From positions 81,014,160 through 81,078,159 of the forward strand of contig NC_088202.1 of NCBI RefSeq assembly GCF_037126465.1: a stretch of DNA of 64,000 nt, given 5' to 3'. The translations under genes and the position numbers were made by a program. Shown piece after piece: positions 1 to 10,480 of this stretch. The notes under the pieces are model-generated. The model made no database searches. It was not told the origin of the DNA and saw only the letters and a list, made by a program, of their open reading frames with translations. How positions within the stretch are numbered: position 1 is the first letter of the stretch; every line of letters starts with the position of its first letter. This DNA is from Ornithodoros turicata. Lineage: Eukaryota > Arthropoda > Arachnida > Ixodida > Argasidae.

Positions 1-1446
1 CAGCTCCGGAGATACCTTGACTTCTTGAAACTGTAACAATATTCTGGAAGCCCATACCGAACTATGTCTGAAAGCACCCTTCATTTCCACAAAACAGCCC
101 CATATTTTAAATAATCGTAAATTAACCATTTCGAAACAGACATGGGGGCCGCCATTTCTATGACGGCAGCTGTTCACGCGGTCTGTATCGCCGACGTAAG
201 TGATATCAGTGTTCTTCAAGACTCCCCTCCCTCTCTACGGAGCATACGGGAATGTAAACAAACGATGGTGGCGGGGAGCGTCTGCTCGATCGACGTAGGC
301 TTCTTGATCGCATCGTTTTTTTTTTTTATATTTAGGATGATCTGCCAATGCCAAAACACGCTGTTGATACCAGTTGTGCAGTTAGGATTCGTCCAATTAT
401 GCTGTCGCGTTCCGGCCAGCGGCAGACTGGCTAAGAACGCAATGAACGTCACGTATATCGTCAACGGAACTGTGCTACGCCTACATACGAAAGATATTCT
501 TATTCGCATTGTAGGTGTCTTTCATAAAGTAAGTCAATTCATCGCTTAATTGAAGACTTCACTCTCTTATAGTTACGGCTCACCACTGCTGCATCACTTG
601 CGCATATCTTTCTCACTCTCGAATACCTGGCGTTTGACGTTACAGGAGCGTTACAGGAGCAGTAATCACATTTCTTGGCATTATAACCGGGTGAACGAGT
701 TGTGTTTGGTAACGCCATGTTATCGTATACACACTGCAGGTACGTACGTAAGATAATAATAATTGGGTGTTTACGTCGCGGGACAACTGAGATCACGTAC
801 GTAAGAATTGGGCTTGAATGACAACCTTAGTGTAGATTCGCGATGAACGTATTTGCCGAAATTTACACTGTCGAGAGAGCAAGCACCAAATACAAGAACA
901 AGATACTTACATGAGGGCATACGTGGCTTATGAGAGCCGAACAGAAAAAGAAAGGAAGGAAAAAATAAACGAAAACAAAAATAAACTGCACAGTAAAAGG
1001 ACACCGTGCAAGTGTAATTATCAGGGATATCTTGCACCTGATTTAGGCTGGTTTACTAGTGTAGTGCAGCCATGTGCCATCACATTAATAAACCACAAAA
1101 CAAGAAAGAAAAAAAAAGAAAAGAAATTAAGATGAGCTGCTTCCATACGTCAAAGACACCAGTATTACATCTGGATCTGCATGCTGGTTTCAGGAGCAGA
1201 TTTACTTCTTGAATCAATGCACATCTCTACACATTCCACAGATACTGTAATTTTACACGCAGCATTGAATAGACCATAATTTTATTGAATACACAGAGAT
1301 CATAAAACAATCTGACTCCCCCCCATAATCCCTCGCAACAGGTAAACAAGTACACTGCAAGATGGACAGAATACAGGTGTCAGTTGAGGTGTTCTGTGGT
1401 AAGTCTTAGGTGCAGAATGAGGTCATTCCCCACAAACCAGTGAAAG
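1..1446. other. Intergenic DNA, no gene recognised
   Basis: Open frames here are short, overlap on both strands and show no domain. Visible details are a tandem 11-bp duplication (TTACAGGAGCG type) at about 639-660 and a scrap of SINE tail at 756-801. A purine-rich A/G stretch lies at 1099-1132. Confidence 0.6.
756..801 (-). repeat. SINE family A, 3' tail fragment
   Basis: The stretch ATAATAATAATTGGGTGTTT followed by ACGTCGCGGGACAACTGAG matches the end of the longer copy at 10297-10480. Read on the minus strand it is the 3' tail of a tRNA-derived SINE ending in an (ATT)n tract. Confidence 0.6.
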
Positions 1447-1451
1447 GGGTT
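1447..1451. repeat. Target site duplication, left (GGGTT)
   Basis: The five bases GGGTT directly precede the 5' LTR and recur directly after the 3' LTR (8786-8790). Five-base duplications are typical of BEL/Pao integration. Confidence 0.85.
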
Positions 1452-1850
1452 TGTTCTGCCTTCGTGGCTATGTATCCCACTGTAACCAGAGCTACTATTT
1501 GAACTCCGTCTCGGCCGCCCCTTACGCGGTGCCTCTCCGAGGTGTAAGGTGCCTTCATGGGCATGCTCCACCGTAACTGGAGCCACCTTTTGGACCCCGT
1601 CTCGGGCACCCCTTACGCGGTGCCTCTCCGAGGTGTAAGGTGCAAGAATTTCAGTTGTGTTTTGTGAGGCGTGGCAGTAAGTCGCTTCCGAATGCTACAG
1701 TCTTTTTACCGCATAGCAACGCATTGCATCGATCGTGCATCATATTGCATAGCTGGATATAATCACATGTACGTCTATGTATGCTTACGTCGGTTTAAGC
1801 TGTCCGATTAAACGTGTGTTTTGCAACAAACATGTGTTGAGATCGGAATA
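1452..1850 (+). repeat. 5' LTR
   Basis: Begins TGTTCTGCC and ends GATCGGAATA. It matches 8389-8785 apart from two extra bases (TCTATGTATGCTT against TCTATGTGCTT). Inside is a degenerate tandem duplication of about 70-90 bp (about 1482-1551 and 1573-1643). Each unit holds an imperfect inverted repeat, CCTTAC...GTAAGG, bounded by GGTGC/GCACC. No TATA box was recognised. Confidence 0.93.
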
Positions 1851-1918
1851 GTAAAAAGACTGCTTTCCCACGGCGCTTCTCCACGGCGACTGCTCTGCGA
1901 GGATTACGCCATCGTATA

Positions 1919-4531
1919 ATGGAACACGGCTCCAACGACAACGTTCTGGATGAACCTGCAACTGACGGAGCACAGCAAGACGCTCGTCCGAAACGCAAGG
2001 TGAGCTTGTCGTTGAAAGCTTTGGAAAGGTTTGAAAGTGACAAGGAAGATTTCGTAGACAAGCTGGACAATGCATGGAGCGAAACGGAGCTATGCTTGTC
2101 GCGTGGTTCTGCAGCTACGTCTTCTGACGCCATACAACGAACTCTAGATGGACTTGGGTTCAGCTTCAACAAGTATCGTCTTGTCTCTGAAAGATATTTC
2201 ACCTTTCTCACGCGGATTCGCACGGAGGCGAGCCTGCAAGAACGAGATGTACAGAGGTCAATTGACGAAGCACGCGAAGGTTTAGTGGGGAAGGCAACTA
2301 CTGAAGCAAGGCAACGCCTGGAGGTTCTTCTGGAAACCGCTTCGGTTCATTCTAACGCCTCCAGACACTCCGTATCGTCAAGACAATCTATAATGTCTAT
2401 ACAGTCGAGCGCCCCGTCGGTAGGTGCATCAGCAGCAAGGGCAAGAGCTGATGCAGAAGCTGCGAAGATCAGATCTGCTTACGGCAAAAAGGAAGTAGAA
2501 ATGAAGCTTCGTAGAGCCCAAATTGAAGAGGAAGAACAAGCGGCAGCCGCTATCGCGAGGCGAAAGAAAGCAGAATTGGAAGCAAGCATTCAACTACTTC
2601 AGGGAGAAAAGGAAGCCAATGCAGCTGAGGCGCAAGCAAGGTCACTAGAGGCAGCTGCAGACACCAGCACCGACGCTGTGAACTTTGGGGAGGGTACAGA
2701 AGTCCCTACCGAAGCAGTCAAAGACTCAAATCGGCACCTGCCGAAAACGGTTCAAGGTGCTTCCACGCTGGACGGACAAGCCTCACAGGGTGAGCAGCTC
2801 CACGAAGCCCAAGATGCCGAGCGCAAACACACACATCGAGCTCAAGCTTACACGGGATCAGGTCTACGCAGTTATCCAAACGCAAGTCTGCAAACGGATA
2901 CTGTGCAACAGGCTCCTTACCCAAGTGCGCCCGATACTGTCACACAATGGCTCGAAGTGGGCTCTCCTGCTCTCCCGAATCCCCTTGCCCCTAGCTTCGC
3001 CCCCGCGGGACAACGGCTAGAACGGAGTCCTCCACGCGCCACTTCACGTGCTCAACGCCAAGAATCTGAAACGACTAGTACTTGGTACGACCCTGTTCGC
3101 CGGACGGCTGAGCCCACAGGAACTGTCGACAGAACAATGACAGACTTGGCCAAGTTTCTCGTCCGCCGAGAACTGGTGAACAGCGGTCTCACCAAATTCG
3201 ACGATTCTCCTGAGAACTACATGTCATGGAAATCTTCCTTCAAGAACGCTATCGACAACCTGGATGTCACAGCAAGCGAAGAACTTGATCTCCTAGTGAA
3301 ATGGCTGGGAAATGAATCCTCGAAACATGTCAAGCGACTGAGATCGGTACATGTGAACAACCCTCTTGCTGGTCTCAGCATGGCGTGGCAAAGGCTTGAT
3401 GAGTGCTACGGAAGTCCCGAAGCCATCGAGAACGCCCTGCTGAAGAGACTTGAGGGTTTCCCAAGGATTCCAAACAGTGACCATTGCAAGCTACGAGAAC
3501 TTGGTGACCTACTTTTGGAACTAGAATCGGCAAAGATGGATCGTCGCTTGAAGGGACTCAGTTACCTGGACACTGCTCGTGGTGTGAACCCGATCGTGGA
3601 GAAGCTACCGTACGGCCTTCAAGAGAAATGGATCACACATGGGTCAAGATACAAGGAAGAAAATGAGGTGACCTTTCCTCCATTTGCCGTTTTCTCAAAG
3701 TTTGTACGGGACATAGCCAAGGCCAAAAACGACCCAAGCTTCCTCCTTGCGCCCCCTCGTACATTCCGTTCAAGTGACGACAGAGCCACGTCCAGGAACC
3801 CCGGCAACAAAACGTCAGTAGCTGTCAACAAAACAGAAGTTCAGTCAACGACAGCTAACCCTGAATTCGCTGCAGCTGGAGCTAAGAGAACCACAGATCC
3901 CGGCAAAGACTGCCCTCTTCATTGCAAGCCACATCCACTAAATAAATGCCGAGGCTTCCGGCGAAAGCCTCTGGCTGAACGAAGAGCCTTGCTGAGAGAG
4001 TTGGGAATCTGCTTCAGATGTTGCTTGACATCAGATCACCTGTCCAGAGACTGCGGTGAAGTGATAAAGTGCATGGTGTGCGGCAGCGACAGACACTGTT
4101 CCGCCCTTCACCCAGAGTCCCTTGTTCCAGACCAACCCCTGTTTACAGGAGATACCCGGCACGGCGGGGAGGACAACGCTCAGCCTGAGCAACCCAACGT
4201 AACGTCAAGTTGCACGAACGTGTGCGGGAGCAGCTCAAGGAGTACATCTTGTTCGAAGATATGCTTGGTCAAGGTGCATCCAAAGGGTCAACCAGACTTG
4301 TCATTCAGGATGTACGCTGTTCTGGATGATCAGAGCAATAGGTCACTTGCAAAGCCAAGGTTCTTCGATATGTTCGGTGTGCATGCGGACCAATCGCCAT
4401 ACACGATCAAGACATGCGCAGGCATAACTGAGACAACAGGGCGACGTGCAAACGGATATGTGGTTGAGTCTCTCGACGGACGCATACGTGTTCCACTCCC
4501 AACACTCATTGAGTGCCTGACAGATGCCTGA
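1919..4531 (+). CDS. gag: BEL/Pao Gag plus start of protease
   Basis: An 870-residue frame encoding the structural Gag protein that packages element RNA. It starts at an ATG with A at -3 and G at +4, 69 bases after the LTR. Residues about 180-250 form an Ala/Glu/Lys-rich coiled coil. Residues about 425-580 match the DUF1759 Gag core (for example KFDDSPENYMSWKSSFKNAI). Residues about 664-730 hold Cys/His zinc-knuckle motifs (CFRCCLTSDHLSRDC, CMVCGSDRHC). From about residue 800 the Pao-type aspartic protease begins (AVLDDQSNRS, where D-D-Q-S replaces the usual DSG look). The frame then stops inside the protease and the rest continues one base out of phase in the next frame. Most BEL/Pao elements use one continuous frame, so I read this as a lesion, although a programmed shift cannot be excluded. 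Confidence 0.9.
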   Translation: MEHGSNDNVLDEPATDGAQQDARPKRKVSLSLKALERFESDKEDFVDKLDNAWSETELCLSRGSAATSSDAIQRTLDGLGFSFNKYRLVSERYFTFLTRIRTEASLQERDVQRSIDEAREGLVGKATTEARQRLEVLLETASVHSNASRHSVSSRQSIMSIQSSAPSVGASAARARADAEAAKIRSAYGKKEVEMKLRRAQIEEEEQAAAAIARRKKAELEASIQLLQGEKEANAAEAQARSLEAAADTSTDAVNFGEGTEVPTEAVKDSNRHLPKTVQGASTLDGQASQGEQLHEAQDAERKHTHRAQAYTGSGLRSYPNASLQTDTVQQAPYPSAPDTVTQWLEVGSPALPNPLAPSFAPAGQRLERSPPRATSRAQRQESETTSTWYDPVRRTAEPTGTVDRTMTDLAKFLVRRELVNSGLTKFDDSPENYMSWKSSFKNAIDNLDVTASEELDLLVKWLGNESSKHVKRLRSVHVNNPLAGLSMAWQRLDECYGSPEAIENALLKRLEGFPRIPNSDHCKLRELGDLLLELESAKMDRRLKGLSYLDTARGVNPIVEKLPYGLQEKWITHGSRYKEENEVTFPPFAVFSKFVRDIAKAKNDPSFLLAPPRTFRSSDDRATSRNPGNKTSVAVNKTEVQSTTANPEFAAAGAKRTTDPGKDCPLHCKPHPLNKCRGFRRKPLAERRALLRELGICFRCCLTSDHLSRDCGEVIKCMVCGSDRHCSALHPESLVPDQPLFTGDTRHGGEDNAQPEQPNVTSSCTNVCGSSSRSTSCSKICLVKVHPKGQPDLSFRMYAVLDDQSNRSLAKPRFFDMFGVHADQSPYTIKTCAGITETTGRRANGYVVESLDGRIRVPLPTLIECLTDA

Positions 4532-7274
4532 TGACAGGAACGAAATTCCAACACCACAGGTGGCGCAGAACCATGCGCACTTGAGGAAGATAGCAGGCTT
4601 AATCCCGCCCTTGGACGACAACGCCGATATACTGCTTCTTCTCGGTAGAGACATCCTGCAGGTGCACAAGGTACGTCAACAGATGAACGGTCCAAACAAC
4701 GCTCCCTATGCTCAGCGACTGGATCTCGGCTGGGTGATAGTAGGTGATGCCTGCATCAGTGGAGTCCGGAAGCCGATTAGCGTCAGTACCTTCACCACCA
4801 CATTGCTTGAAAACGGCAGGGCAAGCACCTTCATTCCGTGCCCAAGTCACATTCACATCAAGGAAAAGGTCGTACAGGACGGACAGACAGTCACCACGGC
4901 GACACACGTCACGGGACTGAACGACATCGCCTCGAGCACTGAGGAGTTAGTGGATCCCATCTTCGAGACTTCGAAGCATGATAGCATGCTTGCTCTATCG
5001 ATTGAAGACAAACGTTTCCTCGAAATTATGAACAAGGGATTCGCTAAAGGTGAAGACAACAGCCGGATTGCACCACTCCCTTTTCGCACACGGAGATGTG
5101 AGCTACCCGACAACAGAGAACAAGCGCTCAATCGATTCTCTTCGCTTTGTCGCACCTTACAAAAGAAGCCCGAAATGAAAGGACATTTTCTGAAGTTCAT
5201 GAGTAATATCTTCAAGGATGGCCATGCCGAGCTAGCCCCACAAAGGGACGAAGGGAACGAATGTTGGTACCTTCCCATCTTCGGTGTGTATCATCCGAAG
5301 AAACCAGGACAAATACGTGTTGTCTTCGACTCGAGCGCGAAGTGCCAAGGAGTGTCTTTGAATGACGTGCTCCTCACCGGTCCTAATCTCACGAACAGTC
5401 TCCTAGGTGTCCTGCTTCGTTTCAGAAAAGAACCATTCGCTATCACTGCAGACATTCAACAAATGTTCTACTGCTTCATCGTTCGCGAAGAGGACAGAGA
5501 TTACCTAAGATTCTTTTGGTTCCATGACAACGACCCGAATCAGGAGATTGCAGAGTATCGAATGCGTGTTCATGTGTTTGGAAACAGCCCATCGCCAGCG
5601 GTCGCAACATACGGACTAAGACGAACGGCACTAGAGGGGGAAACAGAGTACGGAAATGACGCAAGGAGGTTCGTGGAAAGGGACTTCTACGTAGATGACG
5701 GGTTGAAGTCCCTCCCTACAGAAAAAGAGGCCATTGAGCTACTTCGAAGAACCAAGGCGATGTTGGCAACAGCGAACTTAAGGCTTCACAAAATAGTCTC
5801 CAACAGTGTAGCTGTAATGGAAGCGTTCCCATCGGATGAGTACGCGCCGGACCTGAAGGACCTTGTCCTGGGAACTGACACTCCTCCGTCACAGCGTAGC
5901 CTGGGCTTAAGTTGGAATATCAAAAAAGACACCTTCGCATTCCCGGTCTCTCCTAATGACAAGCCACACACAAAACGTGGTCTTTTATCCACGGTTAACA
6001 GTTTGTACGACCCTCTGGGTTTCGCCGCTCCCGTCACAATACATGGCCGGCTCTTGCTGAGGGAGCTGTCTTCCTTGACTGACGACTGGGATGCTGGGCT
6101 TCCACCAAGCAGTGAATGGGAGATTTGGAGGAATTCTCTGCCAGCTCTCAAAGAAATTCAAATACCTCGCACGTACACCAGCAGTACTCTCAGCAATGGC
6201 TGCCGCAAGGAGCTCTGCGTATTTTCAGATGCATCGACTAAGGCTATTGCAGCAGTGGCCTACCTAAAACTAACTGACGCTCAGGGCAAGAACCACATCG
6301 GATTCATCCTTGGAAAGGCGAAACTCGCTCAGAAACGCGAGCAGACTATCCCAAGACTGGAATTATGCGGGGCCGTTCTTGCCGTTGAACTGGCCGATAT
6401 TGTTCTCGGCGAACTGGACGTTGACTTCGACGCTGTAAGCTACTACACTGACAGCAAGGTCGTTCTCGGCTACATATACAACGAGTCCAGGAGATTCTAC
6501 GTATACGTGGCCAACAGAGTCGAACGCATCAGGAGGTCAAGTAAACCTGAACAGTGGAACTACGTTCCTTCTGAACACAACCCTGCCGACATTGCCACCC
6601 GAATGGTCCCGGCGGATCGCCTAGCTAAGACGGCCTGGTTAACTGGTCCTGAATTCCTAAGCAGGACTAACGTCGCAAGTGCAGGGAAGGAACATCAAGG
6701 ATTCGCGCTGATGAGCCCAGAAGCAGACGCGGAAATCCGTCCTGTTGTGACTAGCCTCACCACCAACGTGTCGACGCGAACACAGCTTGGAGCTCATAGG
6801 TTTGAACACTTTTCAAGGTGGACAAGGCTGGTTAAAGCTATAGGAAGTCTCCAACACATCGCACGCTGCTTCCACTCCTCGGATGACGACGTGTCAGCGT
6901 CTTGCAATCACTGGCATCTGTGCAGCAGGCTACGTACGAACGAAGAACTCTCCGCTGCGGAGAAGTTTGTCTTCAAAACGGTGCAAAGCGAATCTTTCTC
7001 GAAGGAGATTTACTGCATCGAGAAGAAGCAAGATCTACCAAAGAACAGTCCTCTTCGGAGCCTGAACCCCTACATCGACGAAGATGGCCTTCTGAGAATC
7101 GGTGGACGGCTGAGCAACTCGACGTTAGATCAAAATCAGCGGCACCCTATCATCATACCGGGTCGACATCACATCGGAACGCTGCTGACCCGTCACCATC
7201 ACGAAAGTGTGGCTCACCAAGGTCGTCATTTTACCGAAGGAGCAATCCGAGCTGCTGGGCTGTGGATCGTGTGA
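4524..7274 (+). CDS. pol: BEL/Pao Pol: protease end, RT, RNase H, integrase start
   Basis: A 916-codon open stretch overlapping the end of gag by 8 bases in the +1 phase. The first ATG is only the first one in the open stretch and is probably not a real start. It begins within the protease (ADILLLLGRDIL, then YAQRLDLGWVIVG). The reverse transcriptase follows at about residues 255-450, with the catalytic YVDDGLKS near residue 389. RNase H begins near residue 565 (CVFSDAS). The integrase zinc-binding H2C2 region starts near residue 875 (HHHESVAHQGRH). The frame ends at TGA 7272-7274, in the middle of the zinc-binding domain. The same frame carries straight on beyond it, so the stop is a point nonsense change. 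Confidence 0.9.
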   Translation: MPDDRNEIPTPQVAQNHAHLRKIAGLIPPLDDNADILLLLGRDILQVHKVRQQMNGPNNAPYAQRLDLGWVIVGDACISGVRKPISVSTFTTTLLENGRASTFIPCPSHIHIKEKVVQDGQTVTTATHVTGLNDIASSTEELVDPIFETSKHDSMLALSIEDKRFLEIMNKGFAKGEDNSRIAPLPFRTRRCELPDNREQALNRFSSLCRTLQKKPEMKGHFLKFMSNIFKDGHAELAPQRDEGNECWYLPIFGVYHPKKPGQIRVVFDSSAKCQGVSLNDVLLTGPNLTNSLLGVLLRFRKEPFAITADIQQMFYCFIVREEDRDYLRFFWFHDNDPNQEIAEYRMRVHVFGNSPSPAVATYGLRRTALEGETEYGNDARRFVERDFYVDDGLKSLPTEKEAIELLRRTKAMLATANLRLHKIVSNSVAVMEAFPSDEYAPDLKDLVLGTDTPPSQRSLGLSWNIKKDTFAFPVSPNDKPHTKRGLLSTVNSLYDPLGFAAPVTIHGRLLLRELSSLTDDWDAGLPPSSEWEIWRNSLPALKEIQIPRTYTSSTLSNGCRKELCVFSDASTKAIAAVAYLKLTDAQGKNHIGFILGKAKLAQKREQTIPRLELCGAVLAVELADIVLGELDVDFDAVSYYTDSKVVLGYIYNESRRFYVYVANRVERIRRSSKPEQWNYVPSEHNPADIATRMVPADRLAKTAWLTGPEFLSRTNVASAGKEHQGFALMSPEADAEIRPVVTSLTTNVSTRTQLGAHRFEHFSRWTRLVKAIGSLQHIARCFHSSDDDVSASCNHWHLCSRLRTNEELSAAEKFVFKTVQSESFSKEIYCIEKKQDLPKNSPLRSLNPYIDEDGLLRIGGRLSNSTLDQNQRHPIIIPGRHHIGTLLTRHHHESVAHQGRHFTEGAIRAAGLWIV

Positions 7275-8330
7275 GCCAAAAACTGCGTTCGTTCAGTGAT
7301 CTACCACTGCGTTAGATGTCGCAAATTGAGAGGCAGACCTCAAGAACAGATCATGGCTGATCTCCCGCAAGATAGGCTGAGTACGGAACCCCCATTCACC
7401 TACGTGGGCCTTGACGTGTTTGGTCCCTGGACAGTGCGATCGCGGAGAACGAGAGGAGGACTTGCAGCCAGCAAAAGGTGGGCCGTCATCTTTACCTGCA
7501 TGTCTATACGAGCAGTGCACATTGAGATCATCGAGTCCATGGATTCTTCGAGTTTCATAAATGCTCTGAGGCGCTTCCTGTCCGTCAGAGGTCCCGTCAA
7601 GCAGCTGCGATCAGACTGTGGAACTAACTTCGTCGGTGCATGCAAGGAATTGAAGATCAACACGACCTCAGGTGGAAACGCTGACATAGACAGATTTTTG
7701 CAAGACCAAGACTGCACATGGATCTTCAACCCACCACACGCCTCTCACATGGGCGGCGCTTGGGAGCGCATGATAGGTGTGGTCCGCCGCATCCTCAATT
7801 CGATGCTCATGGGAACCGACAGGTCAAAGCTGTCGCACGAAATGTTAGTAACGCTCTTGGCGGAGGTTACAGCGGTCGTAAACAACAGACCGCTCATCCC
7901 TGTATCAACGGACCCGGAGAACCCTGCGGTTCTGACCCCAAACATGATACTGACACAAAGGACGGGTAAACACCATCCACCTGCTGGAGATTTCGATGCA
8001 GGTGACATCTACCGGAGGCAATGGAAGCAAGTACAATCCATGGCGAACGCTTTCTGGAACCGTTGGAAGAGAGAGTATCTCCCAACACTCGACGGTCGTC
8101 GCATGTGGCAGACACGTCAACGAGATATCCACGAGGGAGACATTGTACTTCTCAGGGATAAAGACACGGAGCGCAATGAATGGCCAATGGGTCGTGTTAT
8201 TAAGACGCTACCTAGCTCTGACGGGCGTGTTCGGAAAGTGGACGTCAAAATCTACAAGAACGGTGCGCCGAAGGTATTCCAGCGACCAATACGGGAAATT
8301 TTCCTCTTACTTCCTACGGAAAACAAGTGA
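7275..8330 (+). pseudogene. pol: BEL/Pao integrase core and C-terminus, cut off by a stop
   Basis: In frame with the preceding pol segment past TGA 7272-7274. It completes the zinc-binding domain (YHCVRCRKLRG) and carries the integrase core, with the three acidic residues visible in YVGLDVFGPW, LRSDCGTNFVGA and HMGGAWERMIG. The C-terminal DUF5641-like part has WNRWKREYLPTL and GDIVLLRDKD. The first ATG after the stop is at 7296, but nothing suggests it is used. Apart from the stop the domain looks undamaged. Confidence 0.9.
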
Positions 8331-8375
8331 ACATTTTTTACTGTGAACATTGTATGTGTGGTGGTATCTTGCGAT

Positions 8376-8388
8376 ACCAGACGGGGAG
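8376..8388 (+). promoter_or_regulatory. Polypurine tract of the BEL/Pao element
   Basis: AGACGGGGAG (8379-8388) directly abuts the 3' LTR. Its position and purine richness fit the plus-strand priming site of reverse transcription. Confidence 0.7.
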
Positions 8389-8785
8389 TGTTCTGCCTTC
8401 GTGGCTATGTATCCCACTGTAACCAGAGCTACTATTTGAACTCCGTCTCGGCCGCCCCTTACGCGGTGCCTCTCCGAGGTGTAAGGTGCCTTCATGGGCA
8501 TGCTCCACCGTAACTGGAGCCACCTTTTGGACCCCGTCTCGGGCACCCCTTACGCGGTGCCTCTCCGAGGTGTAAGGTGCAAGAATTTCAGTTGTGTTTT
8601 GTGAGGCGTGGCAGTAAGTCGCTTCCGAATGCTACAGTCTTTTTACCGCATAGCAACGCATTGCATCGATCGTGCATCATATTGCATAGCTGGATATAAT
8701 CACATGTACGTCTATGTGCTTACGTCGGTTTAAGCTGTCCGATTAAACGTGTGTTTTGCAACAAACATGTGTTGAGATCGGAATA
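8389..8785 (+). repeat. 3' LTR
   Basis: A 397-bp copy of the 5' LTR with a 2-bp deletion, including the internal duplicated hairpin. It is followed directly by the GGGTT target duplication at 8786-8790. Confidence 0.93.
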
Positions 8786-8790
8786 GGGTT
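8786..8790. repeat. Target site duplication, right (GGGTT)
   Basis: Matches the five bases in front of the 5' LTR (1447-1451). Confidence 0.85.
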
Positions 8791-10296
8791 ACAACACCAC
8801 CATCCCACATGAACATAAAAGCTTCTTCCTACCAATGTGTGTTTTTTGCAAACCAAGGTTGGAATAGAGCGTAGAAAGTGGGCACCTTGAATAGCAAAAC
8901 TCAAGCAGCTCTGACGTCACAGACCTTAGGGCTATCAGTGGAATTCGTTGTATCTCTGAGGTCCTTGACATTTGTGCGTTAGTCAGGCATCTGTTCGAGA
9001 GCTTTTATCTCGCAAAGTATGACACATGAAAAAAAAAGATTGATCAGCATTATGGAGCGCAATGCATGATGCACCCATGATGTAACAAACCACGTCTATG
9101 AAAGTGTCCCAACCCCTTTGATTTTTCCCTGGCACTTCATGTAGCAAAAACGGCTAAGGAACATGGAGTACCATTTACTGTGTGCACCAAAATCTTGTGT
9201 TTGTTTCCCCATCCCCTACGCTTCTACAGAAGCCACCGATTAATGGCGAATGAAATGCCAAAAACTAAAAATCTTAGGTATGAGACTGTTTGTACACGTT
9301 CGCTGAAGCCCTTCTGCTGTCGACTTGCATTTAATGCCTTGCAGAGTTGTTAGCGTTGTAGTGACTCATTCACTGTAACTCTTGCGGTGAGCCCCCCTTG
9401 TGTAGTCTCTTCCTTCTGTTCGGGCGCTCATGAACAGCTATCGTCCACAGAGATCGAGCAGAGCACCAGAAAGCCCCTGGACATACCCTGACATGAAAAT
9501 TTAAATTAGCATTATTAGAATTCCTAAAACACACAGAACAGGCTTGGGCAGTAAAGAAGCAATGCAATTCTCTGTTTCAGTAGTTTTCTCACACACATTC
9601 CTTATGTGTAGATACAATATGTGGCACACAGATAAGGTGGAAGTGATACATGACCTACTTACCATGACATACCTAGATACATGACTGAGTAACAGCACTG
9701 AGACAAGGAAACTTTTAGTGCACACAATGGCGGGATGTCCTTTAGAAGGGGAAGTACACCCACTATCCCCTACAACACTTCGAATGTTCCAGTTCCTGTA
9801 AGTGAGGAATGATGCAGGACAATTGCTTAGTAATCGCTGCTAGCTTGAAATACTGTAAATCACCTTCGTGGGGCCAAAGCAGCTTCCCAATGTCTTGATG
9901 TGCACATCTTGCATGGTCACTTTGATGCTCATGAATATATGAAGCAACGTTATGATCCAAATATCCATGACATGCCAAAGTATCATGAGCCATCTTACCG
10001 GAAACAGGTTGCCATTATCATTGCTTGTCCATGTGCGCACACATGTACATGTTCACGATACTGTGGCACCATTATTGTAGCACCAGATGTTGCTTCACCA
10101 GTGCTGCTGTATGTACCTCTTTCCTGGGGCCTGAGCAAGGAGAAGCAAAAATTATAATTATACCTGTTAAGGCTAATATTGTTAGGAAAAGTGCAAAAAA
10201 GCATCTACATATTTAAGAGCTACAAAATGTGATCAACAATGTTGACAGCACAGCTTGCCCCCAGCTACACCCCTTCTAATAGGTATATGTATAATT
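8791..10296. other. Intergenic DNA, nothing recognised
   Basis: No frame has a recognisable domain and I see no element ends. Open frames are all under 90 codons. Confidence 0.55.
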
Positions 10297-10480
10297 GTAT
10301 AATTGGGGGTTTACGTCGCGAGACAACTGAGATCATGAGCGACGCCACAGCGGTCGGTCTGTGGATTGCTTTTGCCCACCTGAGGGTTCTTTAACGTGCG
10401 ATGAAAGCTCATCACACGGCACCCCGTATTTAACGTCTCTCGCGGAAGACGGCGTGTCTAAGCAACTTGTACCCTCTTCT
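10297..10480 (-). repeat. SINE family A, body and tail
   Basis: Runs from TAATTGGGGGTTTACGTCGC to about the CTTGTACCCTC stretch. It shares GAGGGTTCTTTAACGT, GCGGAAGACGGCGTGT and CAACTTGTACCC with the copies near 36015 and 63736. On the minus strand the order is body, then an ATTA-type tail. The tRNA-like head seen at 63850-63922 is missing here, so the copy is 5'-truncated. Confidence 0.75.

Larger units (their letters stand above)
1452..8785 (+). mobile_element. BEL/Pao LTR retrotransposon, near full length
   Basis: A 7.3-kb element with 399-bp and 397-bp LTRs that, compared by eye, differ only by a 2-bp indel, a 5-bp target duplication, a polypurine tract and coding order Gag, protease, RT, RNase H, integrase. 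This order, with a DUF1759-type Gag, a Pao-type peptidase and a DUF5641-like integrase tail, is that of BEL/Pao. LTR identity points to a recent insertion. The coding frame is broken by a one-base shift near 4518-4531 and a TGA at 7272-7274, so this copy is unlikely to make a full polyprotein. No clear tRNA primer-binding site was found after the 5' LTR. It lies upstream of ro, on the same strand. Confidence 0.95.

Noticed and set aside
1795..2223. Minus-strand 142-codon frame over the gag start
   Set aside because: It is the antisense shadow of the LTR and gag, with no domain.
4510..4535. Programmed ribosomal frameshift between gag and pol
   Set aside because: No slippery heptamer or clear downstream structure is visible, and BEL/Pao elements usually use one frame. 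A one-base lesion is simpler, though not proven.
4330..4695. Minus-strand 121-codon frame over the protease
   Set aside because: Shadow of the plus-strand pol frame.
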